Part shown: piece by piece, positions 1 through 9,485 of the stretch
Position numbering within the stretch: the stretch's first letter is position 1
Layout: each line of letters begins with the position of its first letter
Assembly (NCBI GenBank): GCA_033557685.1
Contig: JAWQRN010000585.1
Coordinates: forward strand, 1 to 28,147
Source: Sperchopsis tessellata
Taxonomy: Eukaryota; Arthropoda; Insecta; Coleoptera; Hydrophilidae
Direction: 5' to 3'
Length of the DNA stretch: 28,147 nt
The notes under the pieces: model-generated
Databases searched by the model: none
What the model saw: the letters and a program-made list of their open reading frames with translations, nothing else
What the model was told of the DNA's origin: nothing
Program-made: the position numbers and the translations under genes

Positions 1-60
1 CAACAGTGGACGAAACGTCGGCACTTGTCAGAGCCTCTACACGGTTTCCACCCGGAAACA
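1..60 (+). other. Partial hammerhead-like core and small hairpin at window edge
   Basis: The window opens with a GTGGAC-GAAAC-GTC string (6-19), which resembles the second half of a hammerhead ribozyme core (stem II strand, GAAA, cleavage triplet) as found in Penelope-like and related retroelements. The first half would be outside the window. Just downstream a perfect 6-bp inverted repeat, GTTTCC (44-49) and GGAAAC (54-59) around ACCC, could be the end hairpin of the same element. No protein remnant supports this, so it is a weak call. Confidence 0.25.
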
Positions 61-239
61 ACATTCATACATATACTTGTCCAATTTATACCTGGGGAAC
101 ACGTTTTCAAGAGGTGGAAGAATAAAATTGTAGGTTAAGAAACAAGTAAAAACGGATCAAAAAGTAAATGGTTCTATGTGTAAAGAATGAAAACGAAATA
201 AACTAAAGTAGCGATCTATAATAGCGTTTTGGTTCCTAC

Positions 240-455
240 ACTTATGAATGGCATAATAGGAATCACAGAAGATGAAGATAAGTGGTTGTGGACTATCTTA
301 GAAGTATTTGAGAATTGATCGATGGTATTGTGAAGATTCTAAAAAGTAGGCGACATATAAGGCATGTATAACAAATACATGAAGTTAGCAGAGACTAAAA
401 AGGTTTACCGAGATAAAGTGTAATGGAGAAGGCTTATTGCTAGTAGTGCCCTAAT
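240..455 (+). mobile_element. Possible LINE 3' coding tail, heavily decayed
   Basis: Read in plus-strand frames, this stretch gives scraps such as VVVDYLRSI near 278-304 and then a W-R-R-L pattern near 423-434. They recall the C-terminal 'RW.D...DL / DR..WR.L' end of RTE- and BovB-like reverse transcriptases. Stops interrupt it every few codons and no reverse transcriptase core is present. From about 455 to 1088 I see only AT-rich sequence. A 71-codon open stretch at 743-958 has no recognisable similarity. Confidence 0.25.
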
Positions 456-1608
456 AAAATGTATATAATAGTTATAAAAAACCTAGAAGAACAATTACAT
501 TATTTAAAACTTTCCTGAGTATAAAAGTTCTTCCCATCTTCCTGAAACACAACTCAATTATGTTTTGAATATTGCTCTAAGTAAATTTTTTGAAACAATC
601 TGTATAAAAGGAACACATTTCAGCTTTCTGTTGTCCAATTATATATTGCAGAAAATTGCCTTTTGATCACTTATTGATATAGGTACAACTATACTGGAAA
701 CAGTATTAACTTCAGGCTCGTTTAATGAAGTAAATACCTAGTTTGTCATGTGACTGCACTCCCAAGTCTAATTTACATCTGTCAAAAGTTACTACGGACG
801 AAGTTCTTATGGAAGCCCCTCTTTTTATATTTGCACTCTGTAGCAAAAAGCTTAGCAATATTTGCAAAGTTTGTACATACACAATCGATAATTATTCACA
901 GTTCTTTCCAATATGTGTAGAATCATTGACATGCTTTCAAATTAAATATATCGAATAATGATAATGATGATTTAAATTTGTTCATATGTATGAAGTATTT
1001 TCGCTCTCCTAGGAAAACCATTTATCAATTCACTCAGCCTATTCATGTACACCAGAAAATTATTGATCATAGATCTGTACTCGCACTACAGTGAACCCTC
1101 GATCTAACGGACCCCGATTTACCGAACTTCGGATTTAACGGACAAAATTTTCAGATCTCAAAAATTATTTTTTTTCTTAACTCACGGTTATTTTCAACAA
1201 ATTATAATGAATACGCCATAAGTTGGAAAAAAAACTGTAGTAATTTCACTGATAAGAGACTATTTTGCCATATGTACGGAAGGTTAGGGTTTTTATGACA
1301 TCAAGGGAACAATATGCGCTCGTCAATTTTTTGTATCGATGTAGGTGTGAATGTAAGAAATACGGACAAAACAATACTACCAGATGAGCGCCCTTTAGCT
1401 TTAGAAATGTGTAGAAATACAGCGGTCGTAAAAACAGATGTAAATAAAAGGTTTTTATTTGTTTGGGATTATGCTTTTATTTATTACCTCAGTCACTCAC
1501 CTTGTGTTATTTTCTAAAATTCCCTTTTTGTTGATGTTTTTTATCAGTTGTGCAGTGACATCAAAGTCGAACACATAATAATTTCTGGTTAACATTTTAC
1601 TTACATTT

Positions 1609-3116
1609 TAAACCGTATCAGATATTCGCAAAGCGAAAGAAAGGTTGAAAAAATTTGTTTTGTCGCGTGATGTGGATGCTGATAATTGGGCGAGAAAGAA
1701 TACAAAAATGGCAAAGGAATCACGTTCTTGCGGTGTTAACGTGCGAGGTGTGGAACTGCAATCTGCAGCAAAGACTCTAGCGACCCATCTGAATATTGGC
1801 ATCAAAATTAGTGATGGGTGGCTCTAGAGATTCCAAAATCGTCACGGAATCGTGAATAAAAGGACATACGGTGAAGCGTTCAGTGCACCGACGGAAGAAA
1901 TTGAACCGTTTCGTCAAAAATTAACGGTTTTAATTGAAAACCAAAATCTTTTGAAAAGTCAAATTTACAATGCAGATAAGACAGGATTGTTTTGGCGTTC
2001 ACTACCACAAAACATCACACCACATCAACAACAAAAAAATCGGTTTCTGGAAGTAAATTGGACAAACAAAGACTCGCTACTTTGTGCGAACGCTGATGAC
2101 TCTCATAGGTTAAAACCGACTATTGTTAGCAAATCACGTCGGTCAAGACCTTTAAAAGATATTATGAGTAAACTACCTGTGGTTTATTATAGCTCAAAAA
2201 AGGCGTGGTTTATATCGAACATTTTTCAACAATGATTTTTTGAACATTTTGTGCCAGAAGTGAAAAAATATCAGGTTGAGGAATTATTGATACCACCACA
2301 AAATGTCAAAGCACTTTTGTTACTAGACAATGCACCTGCACATCCATCGGAGACTGTTTTGGGTATGGAAGACGGAAAATTTAAGTGTATGTTTTTACCA
2401 AAAAACACAACATCCATTCTTCAGTCTATGGACCAAGGCATAATTGTGGCTACGAAAAGGATATATTGGAAAAAAAATTTGCTAGAAGTTTTGGTCGTGT
2501 TGGAAGATGATACTGACGAAACGGATACAAGAGGATAGCGTACAGTTGAATATTTAAAAAAATATAATATCAAATCCGCAATATTTAACTTTGCAGCGGC
2601 TTGGAAAGAAGTGAAATGCCAAACGCTGGGAAATGGGTGGAATAAACTGTTAAAGAATATGGATGTTGAATTACAGTTTCAGGGATTTGAAGTTGAGGAT
2701 TTTTGTAGGACGATGTTGAATGCTGGCGAAAAGGATGCGGCGAAAAGGATGCAACTGAAGATAAAGTATTACAGTGGTTGAGAGTAGACGAGGATGATCC
2801 TGGTTATCAAATAATGTCGGAAAGTGAGATAGCTGAAGAAGTTATGAGTCAAAATATAACGAACGACGAGGGCGATGAAGAAGAGCCAGCAATTAAAAAA
2901 ATTAAACTAAGCCAAGTAAGGAGTCATCTTGACGATTTAAACTCGATTATCGACTTATCGACAGATCCAGACGTGCAGTCATATTACTCTCATTTTTGCA
3001 AATTTAGGGAAATTATTGTTAACAAACAACAGTCTTCAAGCCAATTAAACAAAAATTTCCTCAACCTATCACTTCGTTTGCAAATTTTATTGAATTATTC
3101 ATGTTATGTATTGTAA
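1609..3116 (+). pseudogene. Jerky/Tigger-like transposase, broken
   Basis: The protein would cut and paste the surrounding element with a DDE/D nuclease. One frame runs from about 1609 (TVSDIRKAKERL, the end of the N-terminal helix-turn-helix) through a CENP-B-like DNA-binding part (SDGWL, then RFQNRHGI) to the catalytic core. The three catalytic aspartates are still encoded: NADKTGLFW (Asp at 1975-1977), LLLDNAPAHP (2326-2328) and MDQG (2431-2433), the last two 35 residues apart. Stops interrupt it at 1825 (TAG), 2233 (TGA) and 2536 (TAG), and a 14-bp tandem duplication at 2725-2752 shifts the frame into the acidic C-terminal part that ends at 3116. The first 40-50 residues of the usual helix-turn-helix are missing upstream of 1609. 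Confidence 0.88.
2725..2752 (+). repeat. 14-bp perfect tandem duplication in transposase
   Basis: GGCGAAAAGGATGC occurs twice head to tail (2725-2738 and 2739-2752). The extra copy shifts the frame by two; the C-terminal acidic region from 2778 is in exactly the frame expected if it is a recent slippage duplication. Confidence 0.95.
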
Positions 3117-3734
3117 ATATTGTACAGATAAATTCGTATGTTATACTTTGTTCATAAATAAATATTACTTTGTTATTGTTCTAACTCATTGTATAGCAAA
3201 AATATCGCGAAATTCGCTTATACCTACTCCTTAACTGTTTTATGTGCTTAGAAAATTACTTATTTGTGCAAAGAAATTTAGCTGAAGCAAAATTTTTACT
3301 TTTGAAAACTAAAATACACATTTCTGTATACATATGTACTAAACGAAACATTGTTTCCTATCAATATAAATACAAAGGTCATAAATTTATTTGACATGCG
3401 GAATGTGTCGAGTTCGACTTAAAGAGGGTCATTTTTTACACTTCCAGGTATAAGCCAACAGTCTATTATCTGTGTTTTAAACGAAAATAATGAATTCATT
3501 TTAAATAAACTCCGGACTCGGTTTGCATTAATTACGGTAAGCAGGTGAATATATGATTTCTAATTTAATTTACTTTTAATTCCCTTCCCTCGAGTAGTCC
3601 GTTAGATCGAGGGTTCACTGTATATATACATTGTAACTTGATCAACTTCTAATAAAAATTCATTTATCTACATATCTTCTAAGATTTGTATTCATAAAAG
3701 AGGCCCATTATAGTAAGTGTGAACATTATCAGAA

Positions 3735-4800
3735 TCACTCTTCTACCTAGTATGTCGAATTCCATTTGACGGATGTTGGTGATCTAAATGACTATCATAA
3801 TCGCAGCTTGAAAGAAATGATTGATGTGCAACCATGATCTTTTTCCTTGGATTTTCCCCCCTATGATTAATCTGAGTATTTCGTGTCTTTCACTTCTCAT
3901 TAAGTAACCAAGGTATTGTGTTTTCTTTTCTTTGATGGTGAGTAACAATTACCTTTGTTTGTGTATACAGTTGATGACCTCGTTATTTGTTATCCTCTGC
4001 ACCCAAAATATTTGAGGAAAGATACTTATTCAATAGTACTAGCATTAATTGATAAGTTCACATTCACGCTAGTTTTTGAAAATGTGAGTAATTTTGTTTT
4101 GGACATAAACAAGGCGAAACTTTAAATGTGCTGAACTATGTGGTCTATCATGTATTTTAAGTCAGTGAGGTTATCCGCCATCACAACAGTATCGTCAGCA
4201 TATTTGATGTTAGTGATCATCTTGCCATTTGTTTTAATTCTTCCTGTAGCTCCATCTAAAGCCTCTTTGAATGTAACCTCTGAGTATATGTTGAAGAGGA
4301 GTGCGGATAGCACGCAGCTTTGGCGCACTTCATTCTTGATAAATGTGGCTTCTGAGGTTGCTCATTCTACCTGGACTCCTGCTATTTGATGCCAGTAGAG
4401 TTCTGTGATGATGAGTAGGTCTCCCTAATTCTTGTTACTTTTAGGATCTCGATTATCTTTTCATGCTTAATGCAATCAAAGGTGTTGTGATACTCAATGA
4501 AACATGTATGCATATTAAAATTTATGTCTCTGCAACTCTGTATTAGCACATTCAAGGAAAAAAATGCTTCTCTCGTGCCAACATCATTTCGAAGTCCGAA
4601 CCGGGTCTCATCCACTTGGTATTTGCATTTCTTGTAAATCCTTGGTGAATCACTACATTCTTGAATTATATCATAGACCCCTTTCTTCTTACGAAATTTT
4701 AGAAAAGTAACTGCCCTTTTCTTGTTTGTACCCATATCTCAAAGAACCATTTGTAGTCTTTGCCACCATATAAAAATCTTGAGGTACATTTTTCTTTATT
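3735..4800 (-). mobile_element. RTE-like LINE, 5'-truncated reverse transcriptase relic
   Basis: Minus-strand translation gives a non-LTR reverse transcriptase in two main frames. From 4735 down: IYKKCKYQVDETRFGL, then GTREAFFSLNVLIQSCRD and FIEYHNTFD (palm, first catalytic Asp region). After a frame change: RQSCVLSALLFNIYSE and IKYADDTVVMAD, where YADD, the polymerase signature, is at 4191-4202. Weaker pieces follow: KENTIPWLL or, in the next frame, KTQYLGYLMRSERHEILRL around 3885-3940, and QAAIMIVI near 3790-3815, which is the usual C-terminal end. The wording is that of the endonuclease-reverse transcriptase family abundant in insects. Much of the connection region (about 3950-4120) is deleted or scrambled, and there is no endonuclease. 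Confidence 0.85.
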
Positions 4801-4974
4801 ACATGTATGAAATTAAAGATTCGTATTGAACGTTTTGTATTTTCTACTAGAGCTATTCATATAGCATTATACGATTTCTTTGAAATATTCAACATGGCAA
4901 TTTTATCTTGTGTCTTGTTGTAGGTCTCAAGTCTGTGCTATGGGCTTCAAAGGAAGACATTTAGTTGGTTTATA

Positions 4975-5750
4975 AAAATGCATAGAAAAGATCTTTTTTC
5001 GATCCATTTTATGAAAATTTCTAATACTAAAGCTAAATGTACCTTTTGTTCAACAATTTTTTTGATTAAAACTAGTTCAACAGCAAACCTTCGTCATTTA
5101 TGAATAAAACGTCCTCTATTACAGAAATGTCTACAATATTTCAAGAATCGAAGCTGTATGTAAGCCACCAAGTCAATGAATCACAAAATATAGGTGATGA
5201 AATTTCCAATTTCCAACTAGTTGATATACTGGTTGAACCATAATACTTCTACATCCATTAAAAAATGAAATATTGTTAGCAAAAAATTACAGACATTCAA
5301 TTTGTGAATTATTCCTAAAAGTAAATGAACATTTTAAAAAATTATTAAAAAATAATTAAAATTACTAAATCTATCGTACATGTTTCCTTCAAGAAAGAAC
5401 TATCTCATGTAACTTACAACTGCATATATTATCCGTAGAAATTAAAATAGTATAAGGCAGAGCAATGGCTTTGTCTTTCAGTAATTACAGATGCATAGCA
5501 ATAACAGCGCATTTTATTGATTCTGAAGATTTTTGTAGAATGGCATCAATTTTATTAGATTTTTTTACAAATCGCTTTTCAAAGATGGAAGATAGGATTC
5601 AAGAATCCTTCCAAAATGAAAAATGTATGATTACTCAACTTTGTGGACTTTTTCAAGTAAATAGAGTTTTTGACGAAATTGAAATAATCATATACCTAAT
5701 TCGAATGTTCCAGAAGAACACAGGCTTGTGTAGCTCTGGTAAAGTTTAGT
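4975..5750 (+). pseudogene. hAT-superfamily transposase relic with BED zinc finger
   Basis: The first part reads KAKCTFCSTIFLIKTSSTAN followed by LRHL (about 5029-5100), a BED-type zinc finger with the two cysteines at 5038-5040 and 5047-5049 and a histidine at 5095-5097; such fingers bind the transposon ends. Decayed pieces follow in varying frames: KNYRHSICELF and FKKLLK (5281-5345), then YRTCFLQERTIS (5376-5412). From 5465 a 94-codon open stretch contains AITAHFIDSEDF, the hAT motif preceding the catalytic region. The usual following blocks and the C-terminal dimerisation domain are not recognisable, and I see no terminal repeats. It is non-functional. The assignment rests on three separate motifs in the right order. 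Confidence 0.72.
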
Positions 5751-5769
5751 ATATGATTTAAATCAGTTT

Positions 5770-6032
5770 CCGCTGCTATGGCCTATCACCGACACCAGGT
5801 ATTAGGCTCCATCACCTGGAAATTTTTCCGCCACCAGTGTTCTGGTTCTTTTACGTACTCGTGGTCTTCATTTTACCTACAATACACGGGACCCACTGTT
5901 TTACGTCCTTTCTGGAAGACGGGCACTACAAAGTCTTTTCCCTAATCACAAAAAGCCGACCTTCTTTGGGACTCGGACCCGAGACCCCACGTTTAGTAAC
6001 CTAGTACTTAGCCATTGAGCTACTAGGTGGCT
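5770..6032 (-). mobile_element. tRNA-derived SINE
   Basis: Read on the minus strand from 6032, the sequence begins like a tRNA: an A box TAGCTCAATGGC (6011-6022 complement) and a B box GGTCCGAGTCC (5969-5979 complement), about 31 bases apart, as RNA polymerase III internal promoters require. An unrelated body of about 190 bases follows, with GGACGTAAAACAGTGGGTC and CCTGGTGTCGGTGATAGGCC, ending near 5770. The tRNA part does not form a complete acceptor stem, so this is a retroposon rather than a tRNA gene. It lies about 100 bases before ASCC3 exon A, in antisense orientation. Confidence 0.75.
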
Positions 6033-6135
6033 GTATACTCTTGATACTTTATCTTCTTTTTCTATCTTTGTAACACTGTTAGACACAGTTTTTTTCATAT
6101 ATATTTTGATATTTTCAATTATACCTTTTTTTTAG

Positions 6136-6328
6136 ATTGTATATGTTTGTCCTATGAAAGCACTAGCTGCAGAAATGGCAGCAAATTTTAGTAAAAAATT
6201 AATGCCATTAGGAGTTAACGTCCGAGAACTTACAGGTGACATGCAATTAACAAGAAAAGAAATTGTAGAGACACAAATGTTGGTCACAACTCCTGAAAAA
6301 TGGGATGTTATTACTAGAAAAGGAACAA
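6136..6328 (+). CDS. ASCC3: ASCC3 exon A: first helicase cassette, motifs Ia and Ib
   Basis: This is an internal coding exon of the orthologue of ASCC3. ASCC3 is a 3'-5' Ski2-like nucleic-acid helicase of the ASC-1 complex, known from other animals to act in alkylation-damage repair and in splitting collided ribosomes. The 64 codons read IVYVCPMKALAAE (motif Ia), then VRELTGDMQL and TTPEKWD (motif Ib region), closely matching the first RecA domain of animal ASCC3. A pyrimidine-rich tract ending in TTTAG precedes base 6136 and a GTAAGT donor follows base 6328. The exon enters at phase 0 and leaves at phase 1, which fits the next exon. There is no stop in frame. The exon with Walker A (motif I) must lie upstream, and I could not find it between 1 and 6135. 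The related Brr2/SNRNP200 is less likely because the motif wording follows ASCC3. Confidence 0.93.
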
Positions 6329-6739
6329 GTAAGTAATTCTCTTGTTAATCTAATAACTCATCATAAAACTATAGACCACTAACTATTTGCTAAAGATATC
6401 AATACAGTCTTTCTACACATTATTTATATGTAAAATACAATTTTATCTCAGACAAAAACCACATCTCTGCCAAAATGTAGGTTTTGTCATTAACCTATGA
6501 ACAAATTTATATTGCACTGATTTGTCGTCGAAGGTTGTCAGTTTTTGCTATTTTTTGTGGATATATACCTGTACTTAGGACTTAGTTATTTTGCGTACAT
6601 TTTTCAAATTGCTATAGCTTTGATCAGGGATGCACTAAGGGAATTTGACATCAGGTATATCAGATATAAAATTTGATGGGTTTTAAAAGAAGTAGATATA
6701 TATTTTTAATAATTTTATTTTCATCAAAATTAAAATTTG
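6329..6739. other. Start of ASCC3 intron, nothing recognised
   Basis: AT-rich intron sequence between exon A and the first recognisable gypsy coding sequence. I see no gene, no long repeat and no 5' long terminal repeat or primer-binding site for the gypsy element. Confidence 0.6.
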
Positions 6740-7290
6740 ATGGAACAGTCATTAAGAAGCAATTCGAAATGGCTGCTGAGTATAATGGCTGAAATAACAT
6801 ATATAAAGCTATTAACCTTACCATGGCTTTACTAGGCCAGGCACTATATGCCCTGCACTATCTCCAAGAACGGCAGAGGATATTTTGAAACTCTGGTTTG
6901 GGAATTTCCACTTGAAACCCATATACCACGCATAGCTAACGGTATGGAAACGAATGAGTGGAGAATCTTTGCAAGAATATGCAACCGACATCGACAGACT
7001 CACCAGACTTCGCTACGGAGATCTACAAGAGGATGCCTTCTTTGATAATGGCCTTACAGATCCATAAATATCGCTGGCAGTCCAGAATGGCCAGCAACGA
7101 AATCTGTGGGAAGCCATGGGTACATCTCTCAAAATTGAAACTGTACATAACTGATATAGAGGAAAGTACATACGAGAAGTGAACACGGAAACCGCACCAG
7201 CTCAGGAAGCTGAATTCTACGAAGTTAGTACCCACAAGAGAAATTTAAAGAAAATGAAATGCTATAGGTGTGAAAAAGAAGGATATATGC
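6740..7290 (+). pseudogene. Gypsy gag relic with truncated zinc knuckle
   Basis: Fragments in shifting frames give ALLGQALYALHYLQERQRI (6826-6880), then ESLQEYATDIDRLTRLRYGD (6964-7023), DAFFDNGLTDP (7034-7066) and NLWEAMGTSLKIE (7101-7140), the pattern of gypsy-type Gag, which packages the RNA. The nucleocapsid knuckle begins as KCYRCEKEGY (7257-7286) with the first two cysteines but breaks off before the conserved histidine and last cysteine, where the reading frame runs straight into reverse transcriptase. Confidence 0.72.
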
Positions 7291-7297
7291 AGCAACA

Positions 7298-8060
7298 GGG
7301 TGTCGTAGAACCTTCCAGTAGCCCTTGGGCCTCAACCTTTTTTAGTTCAAAGAAACATGAGTCTTCCAGATTTTGCATAGACTATAAAAGACTGAACGAT
7401 GTATCGAAGAAGGATTGTTACCCATTGCCAAGAATAAACGACCCTTTGGATACTTTAGTAGGGTGCATAATGGTTCTCCACATTAGACTTGAAGAGTGAT
7501 TATTAGCAAGTAAAGTTAGACCCTAAAGAACTAGAAAAGACAATTTTTACTACAGGATCAGGGCTATGGCAGTTTAGCGTTATGCCATTTGGACTATGCA
7601 ATGCACCAGTAACTTTTGAAAGACTTATGGACAAGGATTTATCTTGGAAGACCTGTCATCATAATCGGTAGGTTATTTGAAAAACACTTGAAGAAGAATT
7701 TGGAGGTAGTTTTTAGAAGATTGAGAAATGCCCATTTGAAACACAGCCCAAAGAAATGCTACCTATTCAAAAAGAAAGTAAAATATTTCGGACATATGGT
7801 GTCCAACGAAAGTATGGCGAAAGATCCTGATAAAATCTCAACAGTGGAGAATGGCCAACCCCGAGAAGTAAGCATGATATAGGAAGAAATCTCTACTTAC
7901 TATCGAAGATTTGTTCCAGGGTTTACTAATATAGCTAAGCCTTTGCATAAGCTGACTGAAGAAGCGAGAAAATTAGAATGGACAGAAGAGTGCCAGGAAG
8001 TGTTCGATGAATTGAAGAGAATTTTAACTGAGAGTCCAATCCTTAGTTATCCTCAAATGG
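7298..8060 (+). pseudogene. Gypsy reverse transcriptase relic
   Basis: The N-terminal fingers read GVVEPSSSPWASTFFSSKKH and FCIDYKRLND, then DCYPLPRI (to about 7435). FTTG-like GSGLWQFSVMPFGLCNAP at 7558-7611 is the conserved palm block. The polymerase active site, normally a Y-x-DD box before V-I-I-I-G, is replaced by YLGRP at about 7641-7655 next to a local deletion, so this copy cannot polymerise. The thumb and connection follow: LKHSPKKCYLFKKKVKYFGH (7735-7794), then TYYRRFVPGFTNIAKPLHKL (7897-7950) and WTEECQEVFDELKR. The protease that should precede this is absent. Confidence 0.85.
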
Positions 8061-8530
8061 AAGGGTAGTTCATTTTGGACACATGCTAGCAAAATCGGAA
8101 TGGGGGCCTTACTCTCACAAATACAAGACGGTTAGGAAACAGTGACTGGTTACTTCAGCAAGACCCTCTCAAAGCCTCACAATATGGGTACTTCTGGGTG
8201 TTGTCAAAGCGATAGAGCACTTCCATAAGTACCTGCAAAGAAAGTAATTCCTCCTTACAATAGATCATGCTGCCCCACAATGGCATTAAAAGGACAACAG
8301 TCCAGGTGGAAGGATGGACAAACGACGAAATAATAAGAGCACAAGAAGAAGACCAAGCCCTACGACCAATTCTGAATTGGAAGCAGCAAGGGCAATGAAC
8401 AGCATGGGAAGAAGTAGCCAACGAGATCCAAGCTATGAAGAGAATGAAGAACGAGATGAAGAGACTTTAAAGCTGGTGCTACCTAAAAATAAAAGAAATG
8501 TTGGAAGAACTACACAATCGGTGTTCTGAA
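8060..8530 (+). pseudogene. Gypsy RNase H and connection region, copy 1
   Basis: FILDT (8069-8083) is the start of the RNase H domain, but two bases are missing right after it compared with copy 2, shifting the frame and losing the next acidic motif DAS. VTGYFSKTL (8142-8168) and a fragment of the His-containing loop follow. A linker of the type found between RNase H and integrase comes next, with an IRAQEEDQALRPILNWKQQG-like stretch at 8334-8395. Stops at 8066 and 8133 are TAG codons that are also present in copy 2. A 51-base run (8127-8177) is identical to 21771-21821. Confidence 0.75.
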
Positions 8531-9485
8531 AGCCATTTAGCCGTAAGAAAAACAATAGAATAGGTTCAAGAATGATTCTATTGGGTCAATTATCACAAAG
8601 AAGTCAAAGAATGGTATTGGAGGCAGTATAACATAGGAAGCCCATTTGAGAGAATTGCTATAGACATAGCTGGGTCATTCTCAGAGATTCATATTAGCAA
8701 CAAGTACATACTCGTTGCCATGAATTATTTAAGTAAATGAGTTGAAGCATATGCCGTACCGAAACAGGAAGCCTTGACAGTTGCAAGTGTTCTTCAGTAG
8801 ATTTTGAGCGCCTATTGATCTCCATTCTGATCAAGGAAAAAACTTTGAATCAGCGTTGTTCCAGGAGACCTGCAAACTACTTGAAATAAGGAAAACGTGA
8901 ACTACACCATTACACCCTCAGTCGGATGGAATGGTGGAGTGAATAAATCTGACCATGGGCAAATACCTATCCAAAACTATTTCTGAACATCAAAAAGATT
9001 GGGAATAGTATATCCATCTGTTCTTAATGGCCTACCTCTCAGCTGTTTTTGAAACGACACATCAAACTTCAGCTAAAGTGGTTTTCGGTTGAGAAATAAG
9101 ATTAGCTGCAGGCTCGAATTTTGGCAGCCAGCCAGGTGAACATAAAGCAGGTGATAATCATGTTGACAGTCTAAGAAGGAAGATGGATGATATTCACAAT
9201 CTTTTCCGAAACAACATCCAGATTGCAAGCAATAGAATGAAGGAGAGATATGTTGAAAGAGCAAACGCAGGAGAATTCAAGGAAGGCATTCCAGTCTGGC
9301 TGTATTTTCTAGCCCCAAACTGCAATCATCCTTGGAAGGACCATATGAAGTATTGAAGAAAATTAAGGATATGATATACCGAATCAAGAAACCACCAAAA
9401 GAAAAACCGAAAGTCGTAAACTACAATCGGTTAGCCCCATACGCCGGCTTTCAAGAAAGTGAACATTGTCGGGTAGACAAACTAT
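8530..9485 (+). pseudogene. Gypsy integrase relic with DDE residues
   Basis: SPFERIAIDIAGSF (about 8641-8682) carries the first catalytic Asp, LHSDQGKNFESAL (8819-8857) the second, and QSDGMVERINLTMGKYL (8920-8970) the catalytic Glu, so the D-D-E set is still legible although split between frames. The upstream zinc-binding HHCC domain is largely deleted. The C-terminal part reads MDDIHNLFRNNIQIASNRMK (9184-9243) and ends VVNYNRLAPYAGF near 9450. Several stops look like CGA to TGA changes, as expected from decay of methylated CpG. Confidence 0.82.

Larger units (their letters stand above)
1087..3622 (+). mobile_element. Pogo/Tigger (Jerky-like) DNA transposon, complete ends
   Basis: This is a full-length Tc1/mariner-superfamily element of the pogo/Tigger group. 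The ends are perfect 24-bp inverted repeats beginning CAGTGAACCCTCGATC (left arm 1089-1112, right arm 3597-3620), each flanked by a TA dinucleotide (1087-1088 and 3621-3622), the target duplication typical of the superfamily. The inside holds one transposase relic on the plus strand (1609-3116) and an AATAAA at about 3158. The perfect arms suggest a fairly recent insertion, or one mobilised in trans by another copy's transposase. About 500 bases at each end are non-coding. Confidence 0.93.

Noticed and set aside
743..958. 71-codon open stretch as a gene
   Set aside because: No similarity, no splice context or regulatory signals, and its length is expected by chance in a window of this size.
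1314..1517. 67-codon open stretch as a gene
   Set aside because: It lies within the non-coding left arm of the Tigger element, is in a different frame from the transposase and has no recognised motif.
5941..6032. A tRNA gene on the minus strand
   Set aside because: The A and B boxes are present but no acceptor stem closes and the sequence continues into a SINE body.
7023..7235. Minus-strand open stretches opposite the gypsy element (also 6818-7003, 8155-8421, 9073-9264, 21936-22148)
   Set aside because: They are antisense shadows of gypsy gag/pol, whose plus-strand wording is recognisable.
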